Source of the DNA: Melghirimyces profundicolus
GTDB lineage: Bacteria > Bacillota > Bacilli > Thermoactinomycetales > DSM-45169
Direction: 5' to 3'
DNA length: 64,000 nucleotides
NCBI RefSeq assembly: GCF_003054245.1
Contig: NZ_QBKR01000006.1
Location: forward strand, 1 to 64,000
Each line of letters opens with the position of its first letter. The first letter of the stretch is position 1. The position numbers were made by a program, and so were the translations under genes. Positions 16,653-25,182 of this stretch are shown here, piece after piece. Under the pieces are notes generated by a model. It ran no database searches and had not been told where the DNA came from. It worked only from the letters and a program-made list of their open reading frames with translations.

Positions 16653-18268
16653 AACGGCTCACACCGGATTGCCTACTATCTCTATCACCGGGCCGGCCAA
16701 TTCGACCCCGGACAAATGATGATCCTGGCCCCCAACCGAATCTTTCTCGGTTTTGTAGCCGGGGTGTTGCCGGAACTGGGAGTACTGGATGTCCACCAGA
16801 CGACCTTCCCCGACTTTTTTATGGAAGAAGTCGGCAGAAAAATGAAACTGACCGATCCCTCGGAAAAGCTGCGGGCCTTCATCCAAGGAGATCCGTCTGA
16901 CCCCACTCTCCGCTTACGGAAATGGGCATCCGGCTACAAAGGGTCGATGGCGTACAAGGAGAAGGTGGACGCGTACCTGGATGAGGTGATCGAGGAACTG
17001 ATGCCCCGGGAGGATCTGGTTCTGGGAAAAAAAGACACCATCCGGACGCGGGAGGAGATGAAAGACTGGATCCGCCGGGAGTACGCCCACCTCCCCGTAT
17101 ACAAACGACTGGATAAAATCCGAAAAATTCTGGGGAGAGAACTGAAAGCGAAGACGGAAGAGGTGCTTCGGGAGGCCGAACAATATTACGACGGGAAGAT
17201 CGACCGGGCCTTCCTCAAAATCCGGGACCCCGAAAAGCGCCGGGCCCGGGTGATCCACTGGATGGACCGAAAAGAAACGATGCTGGAGAAGATCCGGCAG
17301 TCGTCCCAAGCACTCCTGCCCCGTTTCATGAAACAATTCAAGAAGAAGGATGTCTTCAGCCATTACCGGGATTTCATGCGGGACGAAGCAAGATTCCGGG
17401 ACCTGCCGAAGGAAAAAGACACCTTTCTGCGCCGATCCACCTTGGAACTTCTAATCCATAAGCGGATCGAAATTGAAGACACCGCCGCCCTCCTGTATCT
17501 GAAACACCGCTTGTACGGCATCCCCAACAAACGGAAGCTGAAACATGTGGTCATCGATGAAGCCCAGGACTTCAGCGTGTTCCAGATTTACGCCCTGAAA
17601 GAAGCGATCGGAACCCGAATCTTCACGATCCTCGGGGACTTGGCCCAAGGGATCCACGGATACCGGGGCATCCGGAACTGGCACGACATCTTGGAGCATG
17701 TCTTCCCGGAAGACGGCTGCCAGTTTCGAACCCTGGAGAAAAGCTACCGGACCACGGTGGAAATCATGACTCTGGCCAATCAGGTGCTCCGCCGGATGGA
17801 ATCCCCGGACATCTTCACCGCCCGGCCGGTGGTCCGCCCGGGGATCCCCCCGTCGTCCGTCTGTTCAGAGAGTCCCGGGAGATGACGGGACCGATACTGC
17901 AAGAGCTGGATATCGCACGGGAGCACCACCGACGAACCGTCGCCGCCATCGGCCGCTCCCAGGCGGAATGCGAGAGACTCCATGACTTGCTGAGAAAGGA
18001 GACCGACCTCTCTCTCCAGCTCCTTACGGAAGAAGAGACTTTCCAAGAGTCCAATCTGGTGATCCTTCCCTCCCACGTGGCCAAAGGGCTGGAATTTGAC
18101 CAGGTGATCCTGGTCAATCTGGAAGAACCCTACACCGAAGACGAACTGGATCTGAAACTCCTCTACGTGGCGATGACCCGTCCGCTCCACCGGTTGGCGC
18201 TCTTCGCCCGGGAGGGGATGTTCCCGCTCTTGGAAAAACTGGACGACCGCTGTTACCAACGCATCTGA
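16653..18268 (+). pseudogene. helD: Decayed HelD (RNA polymerase recycling / UvrD-like helicase): 5'-truncated and frameshifted
   Basis: The open frame starts right after a TGA with GSHRIAYYLYHRAG, which in HelD comes directly after the Walker A P-loop, so the roughly 200-residue N-terminal arm and the P-loop lysine are gone. The rest is recognisable: APNRIFL, the long helical insertion (residues 90-270), DEAQD (Walker B), ILGDLAQGIHGYRG and EKSYRTTVEI. After residue 380 the frame breaks at the GGGG run 17840-17843; adding one G joins GDPPVVRLFRESREM and the second segment 17882-18268, which carries HVAKGLEFDQVI and YVAMTRP (helicase motifs V and VI). HelD normally strips stalled RNA polymerase from DNA; this copy cannot bind ATP. 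A functional copy probably exists elsewhere. Confidence 0.8.
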
Positions 18269-18296
18269 AAAGGAGCCCCGAAACGGGCTCCTTTTA
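18268..18296. terminator. Intrinsic terminator after the helD remnant
   Basis: Stem AAAAGGAGCCC (18268-18278) / GGGCTCCTTTT (18285-18295). It is symmetric enough to also serve the minus-strand zinc-ribbon gene ending at 18306. Confidence 0.8.
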
Positions 18297-18305
18297 ACGT
18301 GTGAA

Positions 18306-18470
18306 TCACCCTTTTTCCCATTCGATCCACCTTTCGACCCGGTCCGGATAATAGGTGTACACGATTCGGACCGGAGAGGGGATGGTGTGCCAATGGCAAC
18401 TGCAACAATAATAGCGCTCATCATATGCGTGCAGAAGCCTCCGGCTTCCACATTGTGGACAGCGCAACAT
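18306..18470 (-). CDS. Small zinc-ribbon protein
   Basis: 54 aa. Two cysteine pairs, CPQCG near the N-terminus and CCSCH about 20 residues later, form a likely zinc ribbon. The tail is aromatic and basic (IVYTYYPDRVERWIEWEKG). The start is the ATG preceded by GAAGGGGATCGA; the longer upstream frame has no ribosome site. Function unknown. It is convergent with the helD remnant. Cysteine spacing and a clean ribosome site make it a real gene, though no partner suggests a role. Confidence 0.65.
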   Translation of the reverse strand: MLRCPQCGSRRLLHAYDERYYCCSCHWHTIPSPVRIVYTYYPDRVERWIEWEKG

Positions 18471-18773
18471 TCGATCCCCTTCTTCAAGCGTTTTGGAAAA
18501 AAGGCCATCCTGCGAAATCGGAAGTGAAGAACGTAAATCGATCCCCAAGAGAGCTTTACCCCGGCATTCCGGAAAACAAACATGGCCCGGAAAAAAATCC
18601 ATTCAAGGATTCACTTCGTGTTTTCATTGTGATCCTGATTCAATGATGGAGGAAAACGGAAAGAGAGAGGAAGAAAACAAACCGTTCCGTTCAGCTCGTT
18701 CACAAAAGTTCAAACAGACGGACGATTCCTGTGATAAAATGCAAAAGCCGGGTAGTCATGGGAGGGTCTGCCG
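18471..18773. other. Divergent intergenic region
   Basis: Promoter region of the zinc-ribbon gene (minus) and of the membrane protein gene (plus). A weak plus-strand promoter is possible: TTCAAA near 18709 and GATAAAAT near 18733, followed by the GGGAGGG ribosome site at about 18760. Nothing else seen. Confidence 0.35.
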
Positions 18774-19748
18774 TTGAAGATCAAATTCACAATCACACAT
18801 TGGATGGTGGCCGGCTCCGCGGTTTCCCTCTTCATCCTGGACCTGTGGGTGGAAAACGGCTCCGGCGCCGTATATTCCCGGTATTACCTGGACCGGATAC
18901 TGGAATACGACTTTCCGCTGATCGTCACCTTTCTCCTCGTGATTTTCTGCATCCTGATCGCCCGGCTGCGGGGGGAAGTTTACAAGGCGATCCTGGCGGA
19001 CAAAGCGAGAACGTTCATGGAGCTGTACGACGACCTGAACGAGTTGCAATGGAGAAGCTCCATGGAAAAGGCGCTGGCCAAATTTACCCTGAACGAACCC
19101 CATGTGCTTGCGTCCCAATTGTACAAATACAACGTAAAGCACTACTATAAACGCGTGAAAGTCCAGGCAAACCATATCACGGCCCACGTTTCGGAAGGCT
19201 TCGAACTGAACGCGCTGGTCCAGATCATCTACGAGATCGAAAAGGATCTCTACCTCCGATTTGTGCGGGCCAAAAGGGAGATGGACCGGAATGTGCCGGA
19301 GCCGCTTCTCTCCCTGATCGGGGAAATCTATCACGAGATCAAAGAGCAGGGGGAGCGGGATGAAGTCAACGATCGCCTCGCCGTCCGGTACGCTTTTCTG
19401 GTGATGGGGGTCAACCTGCTGGAGAACAAACTGAACATCGACGTCTCCTTCCCTCTGGACGAAGCGCTGGAGAGGAAAGTGAACGAACAGAAACGGACCG
19501 GGATCCTGCGGGGAATCCTGCTGGATGAAGAAATCTACACCTTTGAGCACAAAGGAACCAGCCGCAAACGGGGACGCCTCTACCTCACCCGAACCACGAA
19601 GATTAAAGGAACCCCATACATCTTTCTTTTGACCCTCAACCCCGATCTTCTGAGTGAAGAGGATGAATTCGGCGAACTGGAGCGCATTCAACAAAAGTTT
19701 GCAAAACATATACAACGGGCCTTCGGAATGTCATATAATAGATCATGA
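18774..19748 (+). CDS. Membrane-anchored protein of unknown function
   Basis: 324 aa. Two hydrophobic segments at the N-terminus (about residues 8-26 and 46-65) are followed by about 255 residues of soluble, helix-rich, charged sequence (many E/K/R, for example the stretch around residues 165-215). This suggests a double-pass anchor with a large cytoplasmic domain. The start is TTG, set by GGGAGGG eight bases upstream and by the first membrane helix. I do not recognise a family. It is followed 31 bases later by a 55-codon gene that may be in the same transcript and shares its terminator. Confidence 0.75.
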   Translation: MKIKFTITHWMVAGSAVSLFILDLWVENGSGAVYSRYYLDRILEYDFPLIVTFLLVIFCILIARLRGEVYKAILADKARTFMELYDDLNELQWRSSMEKALAKFTLNEPHVLASQLYKYNVKHYYKRVKVQANHITAHVSEGFELNALVQIIYEIEKDLYLRFVRAKREMDRNVPEPLLSLIGEIYHEIKEQGERDEVNDRLAVRYAFLVMGVNLLENKLNIDVSFPLDEALERKVNEQKRTGILRGILLDEEIYTFEHKGTSRKRGRLYLTRTTKIKGTPYIFLLTLNPDLLSEEDEFGELERIQQKFAKHIQRAFGMSYNRS

Positions 19749-19779
19749 ACAGATCCAGATGAAAAGGAGTCCGATCTGC

Positions 19780-19947
19780 TTGAAAAAATCCTCTCACCCG
19801 GTGTCCGGCCTGAATGAGCAAAGGGTGATCGACAGCCTGAGGCAGTTGGGATTTACCGTTGAGAAAGACGGATCGAAAAAAGCGGATCAACACCGGTTTT
19901 TTTCCGCCGTGATCGGAAAAACCGAAGAACGTCTCACTCTGGAATAA
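19780..19947 (+). CDS. Small protein of unknown function
   Basis: 55 aa from the TTG after AAAAGGAG: a helical first half (NEQRVIDSLRQLGFTVEK) and a basic second half. The frame is open further upstream, overlapping the previous gene, and an ATG exists seven codons earlier, but only the TTG has a well-spaced ribosome site. It is followed directly by a terminator. No family recognised; confidence comes from the ribosome site, spacing and terminator. Confidence 0.5.
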   Translation: MKKSSHPVSGLNEQRVIDSLRQLGFTVEKDGSKKADQHRFFSAVIGKTEERLTLE

Positions 19948-19949
19948 GG

Positions 19950-19982
19950 GAACCCCGGGTGCCGCCGCCCGGGGTTCTCTTA
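19950..19982 (+). terminator. Intrinsic terminator of the 18.8-19.9 kb unit
   Basis: Strong 10-bp stem GAACCCCGGG (19950-19959) / CCCGGGGTTC (19968-19977) followed by TCTTATT. Confidence 0.8.
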
Positions 19983-19984
19983 TT

Positions 19985-20215
19985 CCAGGCTGGCGGATCG
20001 TACTTTGCCACGCTTCGCTGGCCATCCGGCAAGGAAATAATGACTGTCCCCTCTGAGTCTTCCCGGTCGGGCGGGGGCAAAGCCGTTTGGAAGCTTTCAC
20101 AAGGAAGCATATTGCCCCTGAACGCCCTCCCTCCAGCTTCTCCACTGGGGAGGGATGGCAATGGACGCTTATGCAAAAAACGATCCCTACCAGCAACAAA
20201 CGATGGGATCATGAA
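19985..20215 (+). repeat. Diverged relative G of the AGAAGCGTTGTGA repeat family (core only)
   Basis: It aligns by eye to the core of copy D: CTTCCCGGTCGGGCGGGGGCAAAGCC parallels CTTCCTGCTGCGGGCAGGGGCAAATGCC; ATTGCCCCTGAACGCCCT parallels TTGCCCCTGAATGCCCT; and TCTCCACTGGGGAGG parallels TCTCCGCTGGGCAGG. The terminal AGAAGCGTTGTGA ends and the 55-bp units are absent. It could be an older copy or a sister family; the match is visual and would need alignment. Confidence 0.5.
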
Positions 20216-20316
20216 CAGTTTCTGACTCTTATTGCCTGCCCCACACGTACCCGTCGTTGATATCGGGGGGCTTCATGCGTCTCTTTAAGCCTCTTCCCTC
20301 CTTTCATTATTCCCAT

Positions 20317-20345
20317 GAGAAAAGCCCCCGAGAGGGGGCTCTTTC
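20317..20345 (-). terminator. Intrinsic terminator of the cory-CC-star/ArsA unit
   Basis: Stem AAAGCCCCC (20321-20329) / GGGGGCTCTT, with TTTTCTC following on the minus strand. It overlaps the stop codon of the ATPase gene. Confidence 0.8.
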
Positions 20346-21342
20346 ACAATGATCCGAATCCCTCCGCCTCCAACCGTTCGGCGACTGCCGCCACGCCGGA
20401 AAGTCCCCGGATGTCCTCGGGCTGGAGGGGGATCCGGATCTTGGGGAGATCGGCAAACCGTTTCCCGATTTCCTCCAGGTAGACCTTCTCCCTCTCTTTC
20501 CGCCGGGCCAGAAAGGCTCCGTCCGCCTCATCGGGCAGAACGCGGTTGACGATCACCCCCCCGACCGGAACGCCGTATTTTTTCAGAAGGTCCATCGCCT
20601 TGGCCGATTCCAGGATGGAGAGGCGCTCCGGGTTGAGGACGAAGTGGAAGGAGGTGACATCGGGGTTGAGAAGCCGCTCCCGGGCAGAGGCGAACCGGTT
20701 TTTTCGCCGCTCCAGCAGTTCATGAACCCGGTCTTTGGGATCTTCCGACACCCCGGCCACGTTGTGGAGCATCCGATGGAGTTCCCGGGTCTTCTCCCGA
20801 CGGGCGAGCATTCCCTCCACCCAGACCCCCATCAATTCGGGGAGGGACAAGAGACGGAGAGTGTGGCCCGTCGGTGCGGTGTCGAAGACGATCCGGTCAT
20901 ACTCCGACTCCGCCGACAGGATGATGGAGACCATGTCATCGAAGAGAGCCGCCTCGTCCGCTCCGGGGGAGTCAGCGGCGAAATCCATCTGCCGTTCCAC
21001 TTCCTGCCACAGCCCCGGGGCAGCCAGCCCCTTCAGGTTGCCCTTCACTTCCTCCAAGTAACGCCGGGAGGCTTGCGCCGGGTCGATCTCCCGTACCCAG
21101 AGGTTCTCCGCTGCCCCGACGGGATCCGAACCGGCCTTCACTTCGAGCAAATCCCCCACCGAATGGGCCGGGTCGGTGGAAACCAACAGTGTTTTATGCC
21201 CCCGCCGGGCCAAAGCCACCGCGTAGGAAGCTGAACAGGTGGTTTTGCCCACCCCGCCTTTGCCGCCGAAAAAGGCGATCTTTTCCCCTTTGGATCCACC
21301 CCGTTTGATCTCTTTCTTCTTTCCAAACAGCGTCAGCAGCAT
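20344..21342 (-). CDS. ArsA/TRC40-family ATPase
   Basis: 332 aa from MLLTLFGKKKE. The deviant Walker A GKGGVGKTT is at residues 27-35. Switch I is STDPAHSVGDLL, Walker B/switch II is VFDTAPTGHTLRLL, and the A-loop region is PLQPEDIRG near the C-terminus. It is a single-copy (one P-loop) ArsA-like protein like TRC40/Get3, not the two-domain arsenite pump ATPase, and no arsB or arsR lies nearby. The ATG lies inside the last codons of the upstream cory-CC-star gene (AAATGCTGCTGA), a tight overlap implying coupled translation. The work done by this pair is unknown; client-protein or membrane-insertion handling is a guess from TRC40. Confidence 0.85.
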   Translation of the reverse strand: MLLTLFGKKKEIKRGGSKGEKIAFFGGKGGVGKTTCSASYAVALARRGHKTLLVSTDPAHSVGDLLEVKAGSDPVGAAENLWVREIDPAQASRRYLEEVKGNLKGLAAPGLWQEVERQMDFAADSPGADEAALFDDMVSIILSAESEYDRIVFDTAPTGHTLRLLSLPELMGVWVEGMLARREKTRELHRMLHNVAGVSEDPKDRVHELLERRKNRFASARERLLNPDVTSFHFVLNPERLSILESAKAMDLLKKYGVPVGGVIVNRVLPDEADGAFLARRKEREKVYLEEIGKRFADLPKIRIPLQPEDIRGLSGVAAVAERLEAEGFGSL

Positions 21343-21611
21343 TTGAACCCGTCCAGAGGCGATTTTTCCATCCCCATCCGTTGATGCCATTCATGAAAGT
21401 CTTCCAGCATGAAGGGCATCAGCTCCAGGGTATAGTAGGAGACCGGGTTGGGGATCCCCAGCATTTCCGAAAAAGCGAGGAGTTTGAAAACATCCTCCTC
21501 GTTCCGGATCTCCTTCAGCATGGTGCGGCGGTAAGGGGCAAAATACATTTCCTCATAGAAGTGTTTGATCTTTTCCCACAGTTCGCTGGCTTTCTCCCGG
21601 TCCAAAGCCAA
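21333..21611 (-). CDS. cory-CC-star-type small protein
   Basis: 92 aa, helical, ending in the strict C-terminus FKCC-stop, the trait after which this small family is named. Members are found directly upstream of ArsA-like ATPases, as here. The start appears to be TTG (TTGGCTTTGGAC) preceded by GGAGGGG. The middle carries YFAPYRRTMLKEIRNEEDVF and the late FHEWHQRMGM. The last codons TGC TGC TGA contain the start of the ATPase gene, so an exact CC ending is tied to translation of the partner. The function of the terminal cysteine pair is not known; metal or redox chemistry is a fair guess. Confidence 0.8.
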   Translation of the reverse strand: MALDREKASELWEKIKHFYEEMYFAPYRRTMLKEIRNEEDVFKLLAFSEMLGIPNPVSYYTLELMPFMLEDFHEWHQRMGMEKSPLDGFKCC

Positions 21612-21640
21612 TGGCGACCCCTCCTTCCAAATGTGAATGA

Positions 21641-21667
21641 AAAGGAAACCGCGTGTGACGGTTTCCT
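21641..21667 (-). terminator. Intrinsic terminator of cstA
   Basis: Stem GGAAACCG (21644-21651) / CGGTTTCC (21659-21666) followed on the minus strand by TTTTCATTC. It lies about 22 bases after the cstA stop. Confidence 0.75.
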
Positions 21668-21688
21668 CTGGGTTTTCACTTCACCCGG

Positions 21689-23386
21689 TCACGCCTGGGC
21701 ACCGGGCCCACGGATCCCCTGGCTGCGCTGCCGGAAGTAGGCGGCGACCCCCTCGAAGATCAGCCAGACGTTGAGAGCGAGGATCAGGATCCCCACCACC
21801 ACCAGCAGCAATTTGCCTTGATCCACATATCCCATGATACTCTCCAACATGCTCCAAGTGGTCATGGTCACGACGAAGAACAACGGGATCAGGGAGACGA
21901 GGTAGTTGCGTCCCCATTTCCACAGCATCAGGGTGACGACAATCAGAGAGAGGCCGGCGGTCAGCTGGTTGGTCGTTCCGAACAGCGGCCAAAGGACCAT
22001 TCCGCCTGCGCCCGGGTTGGCGGGATCGGCGAGGAAGGCCAGGGCCACACAGGAGAGAAAGGCAATCACGGTGCTGGTGTTGATGTTCTTCAGTGCACCG
22101 ACGTTATACTGCTCCCCGATTTCCGAAAGGATGAAGCGTTGCAGCCGCATGGAGGTGTCCAGCGTGGTGGCCGCGAAGGCGACGATCATGATGGAGATGA
22201 AGGTGGTCCCGACCACGGCGGGAATCCCGAGACTGGCGAGAAAATTTCCCGCCCCGGTAACGAAGGCCCCCACCCCGCCGGTGCTGGCGGACTCCCAGGA
22301 AGCGTAATGCTCGGACCATTTGTCGATGGAAGCAAACCCGGCGGCGGTGGCCATCACGGCCATCAAGGCCAGCAAACCTTCTCCCATGGCGCCAAAATAA
22401 CCGACAAACCGGGCGTCCGTCTCCTTATCCAGCTGTTTGGAGGAAGTCCCGGAACTCACCAGCCCGTGGAAGCCGGAGATGGCCCCGCAGGCGATGGTGA
22501 CGAAGAGCAGCGGCACCAGGTTGGGCGTTCCTGCCGGAACCTCGCTGTTGAAGAAGGGGGCGTTGAATTCCGGACCGGTGATGAACAGGCCGAGATAAAG
22601 GACCCCCAGCCCCAAAAACAGCATGTGGGAGTTGATGTAGTCCCGGGGCTGAAGCAAGAGCCACACCGGCAGCCGGGAGGCGATGGCTCCGTACAAGAGC
22701 ATCACGATCACCCAGAAGCCGGTCAAAGGCATCCCGGCAACGGTCTCCGGCAGCTGAACGGGATTGCCGGCGCCGACAAAGATGAAAGCGAACAGGAGCA
22801 ACAGGCCGATGATCGACGGCCAGAAAAGTCCCATCCCCCGTTTGTACACGAGGAACCCGATGATCATGGCGACCGGCAATTGCAGCCAGTACGGCAACAC
22901 GCTTTCCGGGAACCCGGTGAAGAGGTTGGCGATCACAACCGCGAACACCGCGTTCACCAACAGCAACAGGAAGAAGATGATCAAGAGGAACAGACCTTTG
23001 GCCCGGGGACCGATCACGGAGTGGGTGATCACCCCGACGGATTTTCCTTTATTCCGGACGGAAGCCCACAAGGTCCCGAAATCGTGCATACCGGCGAAGA
23101 AGATGGTTCCCAGAACCACCCACAACAGCGCCGGACCCCAGCCCCAGATCACCGCAATGGCCGGCCCGACGATCGGGGCGGCTCCGGCCACGGAGCTGAA
23201 GTGGTGTCCCCAAAGAACGAACTTGTTGGTGGGCAGATGGTCCACCCCGTCCCGGAATTCATGGGCCGGTGTCCGATAGTTCGGGTCAAGCCGGAATACT
23301 CTTTCTGCTAAATATTTTGAATAAAGACGGTAACCAAAAAAGAACAAAATCAACGAACCGAGTGTCATCAGAACCGGTTGGCTCAT
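21689..23386 (-). CDS. cstA: Carbon starvation protein CstA (pyruvate/peptide transporter)
   Basis: 565 aa with about 15-16 membrane helices. CstA signatures: FGYRLYSKYL in the first helix, DYRTP-like NYRTPAHEF, the strongly conserved NKFVLWGHHFSSVAGAAPIVGPAIA near residue 52, and AGMHDFGTL. CstA proteins take up pyruvate and have been linked to peptide use in starvation. The start is the ATG of MSQPVLM preceded by GGGGGAGA; the open frame continues upstream without a ribosome site. It is shorter than the E. coli protein (701 aa) but in the range of Gram-positive members. No two-component pair sits next to it. Confidence 0.92.
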   Translation of the reverse strand: MSQPVLMTLGSLILFFFGYRLYSKYLAERVFRLDPNYRTPAHEFRDGVDHLPTNKFVLWGHHFSSVAGAAPIVGPAIAVIWGWGPALLWVVLGTIFFAGMHDFGTLWASVRNKGKSVGVITHSVIGPRAKGLFLLIIFFLLLLVNAVFAVVIANLFTGFPESVLPYWLQLPVAMIIGFLVYKRGMGLFWPSIIGLLLLFAFIFVGAGNPVQLPETVAGMPLTGFWVIVMLLYGAIASRLPVWLLLQPRDYINSHMLFLGLGVLYLGLFITGPEFNAPFFNSEVPAGTPNLVPLLFVTIACGAISGFHGLVSSGTSSKQLDKETDARFVGYFGAMGEGLLALMAVMATAAGFASIDKWSEHYASWESASTGGVGAFVTGAGNFLASLGIPAVVGTTFISIMIVAFAATTLDTSMRLQRFILSEIGEQYNVGALKNINTSTVIAFLSCVALAFLADPANPGAGGMVLWPLFGTTNQLTAGLSLIVVTLMLWKWGRNYLVSLIPLFFVVTMTTWSMLESIMGYVDQGKLLLVVVGILILALNVWLIFEGVAAYFRQRSQGIRGPGAQA

Positions 23387-23520
23387 GAGTATCTCCCCCT
23401 TTTTTTGAACGAAACCGATTACATTCCACCTATAAGGAATAGGCAAAATAATGAATCTGTTTTTGTTTAGTTTAAAGGAAAAATGCCTTTCCGTCCATCG
23501 GTCCCGGCCGGTTCCCATCA

Positions 23521-23552
23521 AAAGGAAACCCGCCCTGAGGGCGCGTTTCTTT
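23521..23552 (-). terminator. Intrinsic terminator of the 99-codon gene
   Basis: Stem AAACCCGCCC (23526-23535) / GGGCGCGTTT (23539-23548), one mismatch, loop TGA. It lies about 25 bases after the gene at 23576. Confidence 0.65.
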
Positions 23553-23575
23553 TGCCGGCTATCTTTTCTTTGTTC

Positions 23576-23866
23576 CTATCGCGCGGGCCGGACTTCCACC
23601 TTGCCTCCGTTTTTCCGGTAGCACAGTTCTTGTCCGGGCCCCATCCACCAACGGACTTCTTCGTCGTGAAAGGGGTCGGCTCCGTCATCCGGGGACCCGG
23701 CGGCGTTCCCCTTCGTCATGTCGGCACCCGGATCTTCATTCATCGCCCGCATGGCAATCTCTGTCATCTGCCGGTAACAGTCCCGCACCCGACCCACCAG
23801 TTCGTCCATCAACGCCTGGTCGATACTGGTGAGCTGATATTGCCGGCGATTTTCCTGTTGTTGCAT
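23576..23866 (-). CDS. Small hypothetical protein
   Basis: 96 aa from the ATG of MQQQENRRQYQ, preceded by GAGGAGTGAGGGAG (an in-frame GTG three codons earlier is possible). Residues 15-45 look helical (IDQALMDELVGRVRDCYRQM); a charged linker and a short WWMGPGQELCY motif follow. No family recognised. It is convergent with no neighbour and carries its own terminator, which together with the ribosome site argues for a real gene. Confidence 0.55.
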   Translation of the reverse strand: MQQQENRRQYQLTSIDQALMDELVGRVRDCYRQMTEIAMRAMNEDPGADMTKGNAAGSPDDGADPFHDEEVRWWMGPGQELCYRKNGGKVEVRPAR

Positions 23867-24085
23867 CTCCCTCACTCCTCACACCGTGATCATCCGTATG
23901 CTTTGCTCGAACGTTGGGTTTTATCCAGGAGGAAACGGGATCCGGGGAAGAATTGTCCCGTTTTCTCCATATATTCCCCGGAGACAACGGTGTAAAGTAA
24001 AGGTACCTTTCCCGGAAGAGGGATGCCTGATCCCGCTTCTGACCAGAATGGAGTAACGAGGTATTGGATAAGGACGGTGAGTTCC

Positions 24086-25018
24086 ATGACACGCTGGAAA
24101 TTCGGGGCGCTGGCCCTGGCAATCGGAACCTCCCTGCTGTTTTCCGGCTGCAACGCGGGAAGCGGGGACGGAAAAAAGGAAGGCAGCCTGTTGAATGCCC
24201 AACACATCCACGGACTGTCCCACTCCACCGACGGAAAAAAACTGATCGCCGCCACCCATGACGGCCTTCACCGATACCAAAACGGAAAATGGACCGGCCC
24301 CGTCGGGGAGCCCCATGACCTGATGGGATTTTCCTACACCAAAAAAGGGATCTTCGCCAGCGGCCATCCGGCGGAAGGCTCCGACCTGCCCGACCCCCTC
24401 GGCCTGATCCGGAGTGACGACGGCGGAAACACCTGGAAGCCGGTCAAGTTCCAGGGGGAATCGGATTTCCACTACATGAGCGCCGGTTTTGAAAGCGGAG
24501 CGATCTACGTCTGGAACGAGCATCCCAACAAAGAAATGAAAACCGGACTGTATGTCTCGCGGGATCAGGGCGGGAAATGGTTCCGGGTCTCCTCCAGGGG
24601 GTTGGAAGGAAAACTGATCACGCTGGCTGCCCACCCGACGGCGACCGAAGCTTTGGCCGTCGGCACGGACAACGGAGTTTACCGGAAGCCGGGCAAGAAT
24701 CAAGCCTTCGAAAAAATTCTGGGCGGCCTTCAAGCCACCGCCCTGCTCCACGATCGGACAGACCCGTCGGTCCTTTGGGTGGGGGGCCACACCGGTCAAC
24801 CGATTCTTTACAAGCTGGATTCCAAAACCAAAAAAAAAGAAGAAATCCCCCTTCCTTTTTCCGATACCGATGACGCGATCCAATTCATCGCCCAGAGTTC
24901 CACCGATCCAAACCGCCTCGCCATCGCCACCTTCAAGGGCCACATCTTCACCAGTTCCGACGGCGGCAAGAAATGGGAAGCCATCGGTAAGGGAAAAGCA
25001 GAGGAACATTCCCACTGA
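24086..25018 (+). CDS. Lipoprotein with BNR/sortilin-like repeats (F510_1955-type glycosylhydrolase-like)
   Basis: 310 aa. Signal peptide with lipobox LFSGC at residues 14-18, so a lipid-anchored extracellular protein. The mature part begins with HIHGLSHSTDG and holds several BNR-type Asp-box motifs: RSDDGGNTW, SRDQGGKWF and SSDGGKKWE, evenly spaced as in sortilin/photosystem stability factor propellers. An AEEHSH tail and an early HIHG could bind metal. The family is often annotated as a glycosylhydrolase, but no glycosidase active site can be shown, so the catalytic claim is weak. The start is ATG at the signal peptide; the upstream frame is open but not needed. Confidence 0.78.
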   Translation: MTRWKFGALALAIGTSLLFSGCNAGSGDGKKEGSLLNAQHIHGLSHSTDGKKLIAATHDGLHRYQNGKWTGPVGEPHDLMGFSYTKKGIFASGHPAEGSDLPDPLGLIRSDDGGNTWKPVKFQGESDFHYMSAGFESGAIYVWNEHPNKEMKTGLYVSRDQGGKWFRVSSRGLEGKLITLAAHPTATEALAVGTDNGVYRKPGKNQAFEKILGGLQATALLHDRTDPSVLWVGGHTGQPILYKLDSKTKKKEEIPLPFSDTDDAIQFIAQSSTDPNRLAIATFKGHIFTSSDGGKKWEAIGKGKAEEHSH

Positions 25019-25048
25019 AAAAGCCGGGAGAATCACTCCCGGCTTTTT
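25018..25048 (+). terminator. Intrinsic terminator of the BNR lipoprotein gene
   Basis: Stem AAAAGCCGGGAG / CTCCCGGCTTTTT beginning at the stop codon. Confidence 0.85.
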
Positions 25049-25182
25049 CGTGCCCGAATCACCCCATTCACTCTTATTTCGTATCCCGGACAATCACCTT
25101 GACTGGATTTTTTTCTGACTTGTTTAGGCTCGATTTTTCATTGTAGAAGCCATATTCCACGACAATATTACCCCAACGTGGT

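Noticed and set aside
20344-21342. Arsenic-resistance ATPase
   Set aside because: Single P-loop TRC40-type protein with a cory-CC-star partner and no arsB, arsR or arsD nearby.
21818-23311. 497-codon plus-strand frame opposite cstA
   Set aside because: Product is a His/Gly/Gln-rich artefact without motifs; the opposite strand encodes CstA with all signatures.
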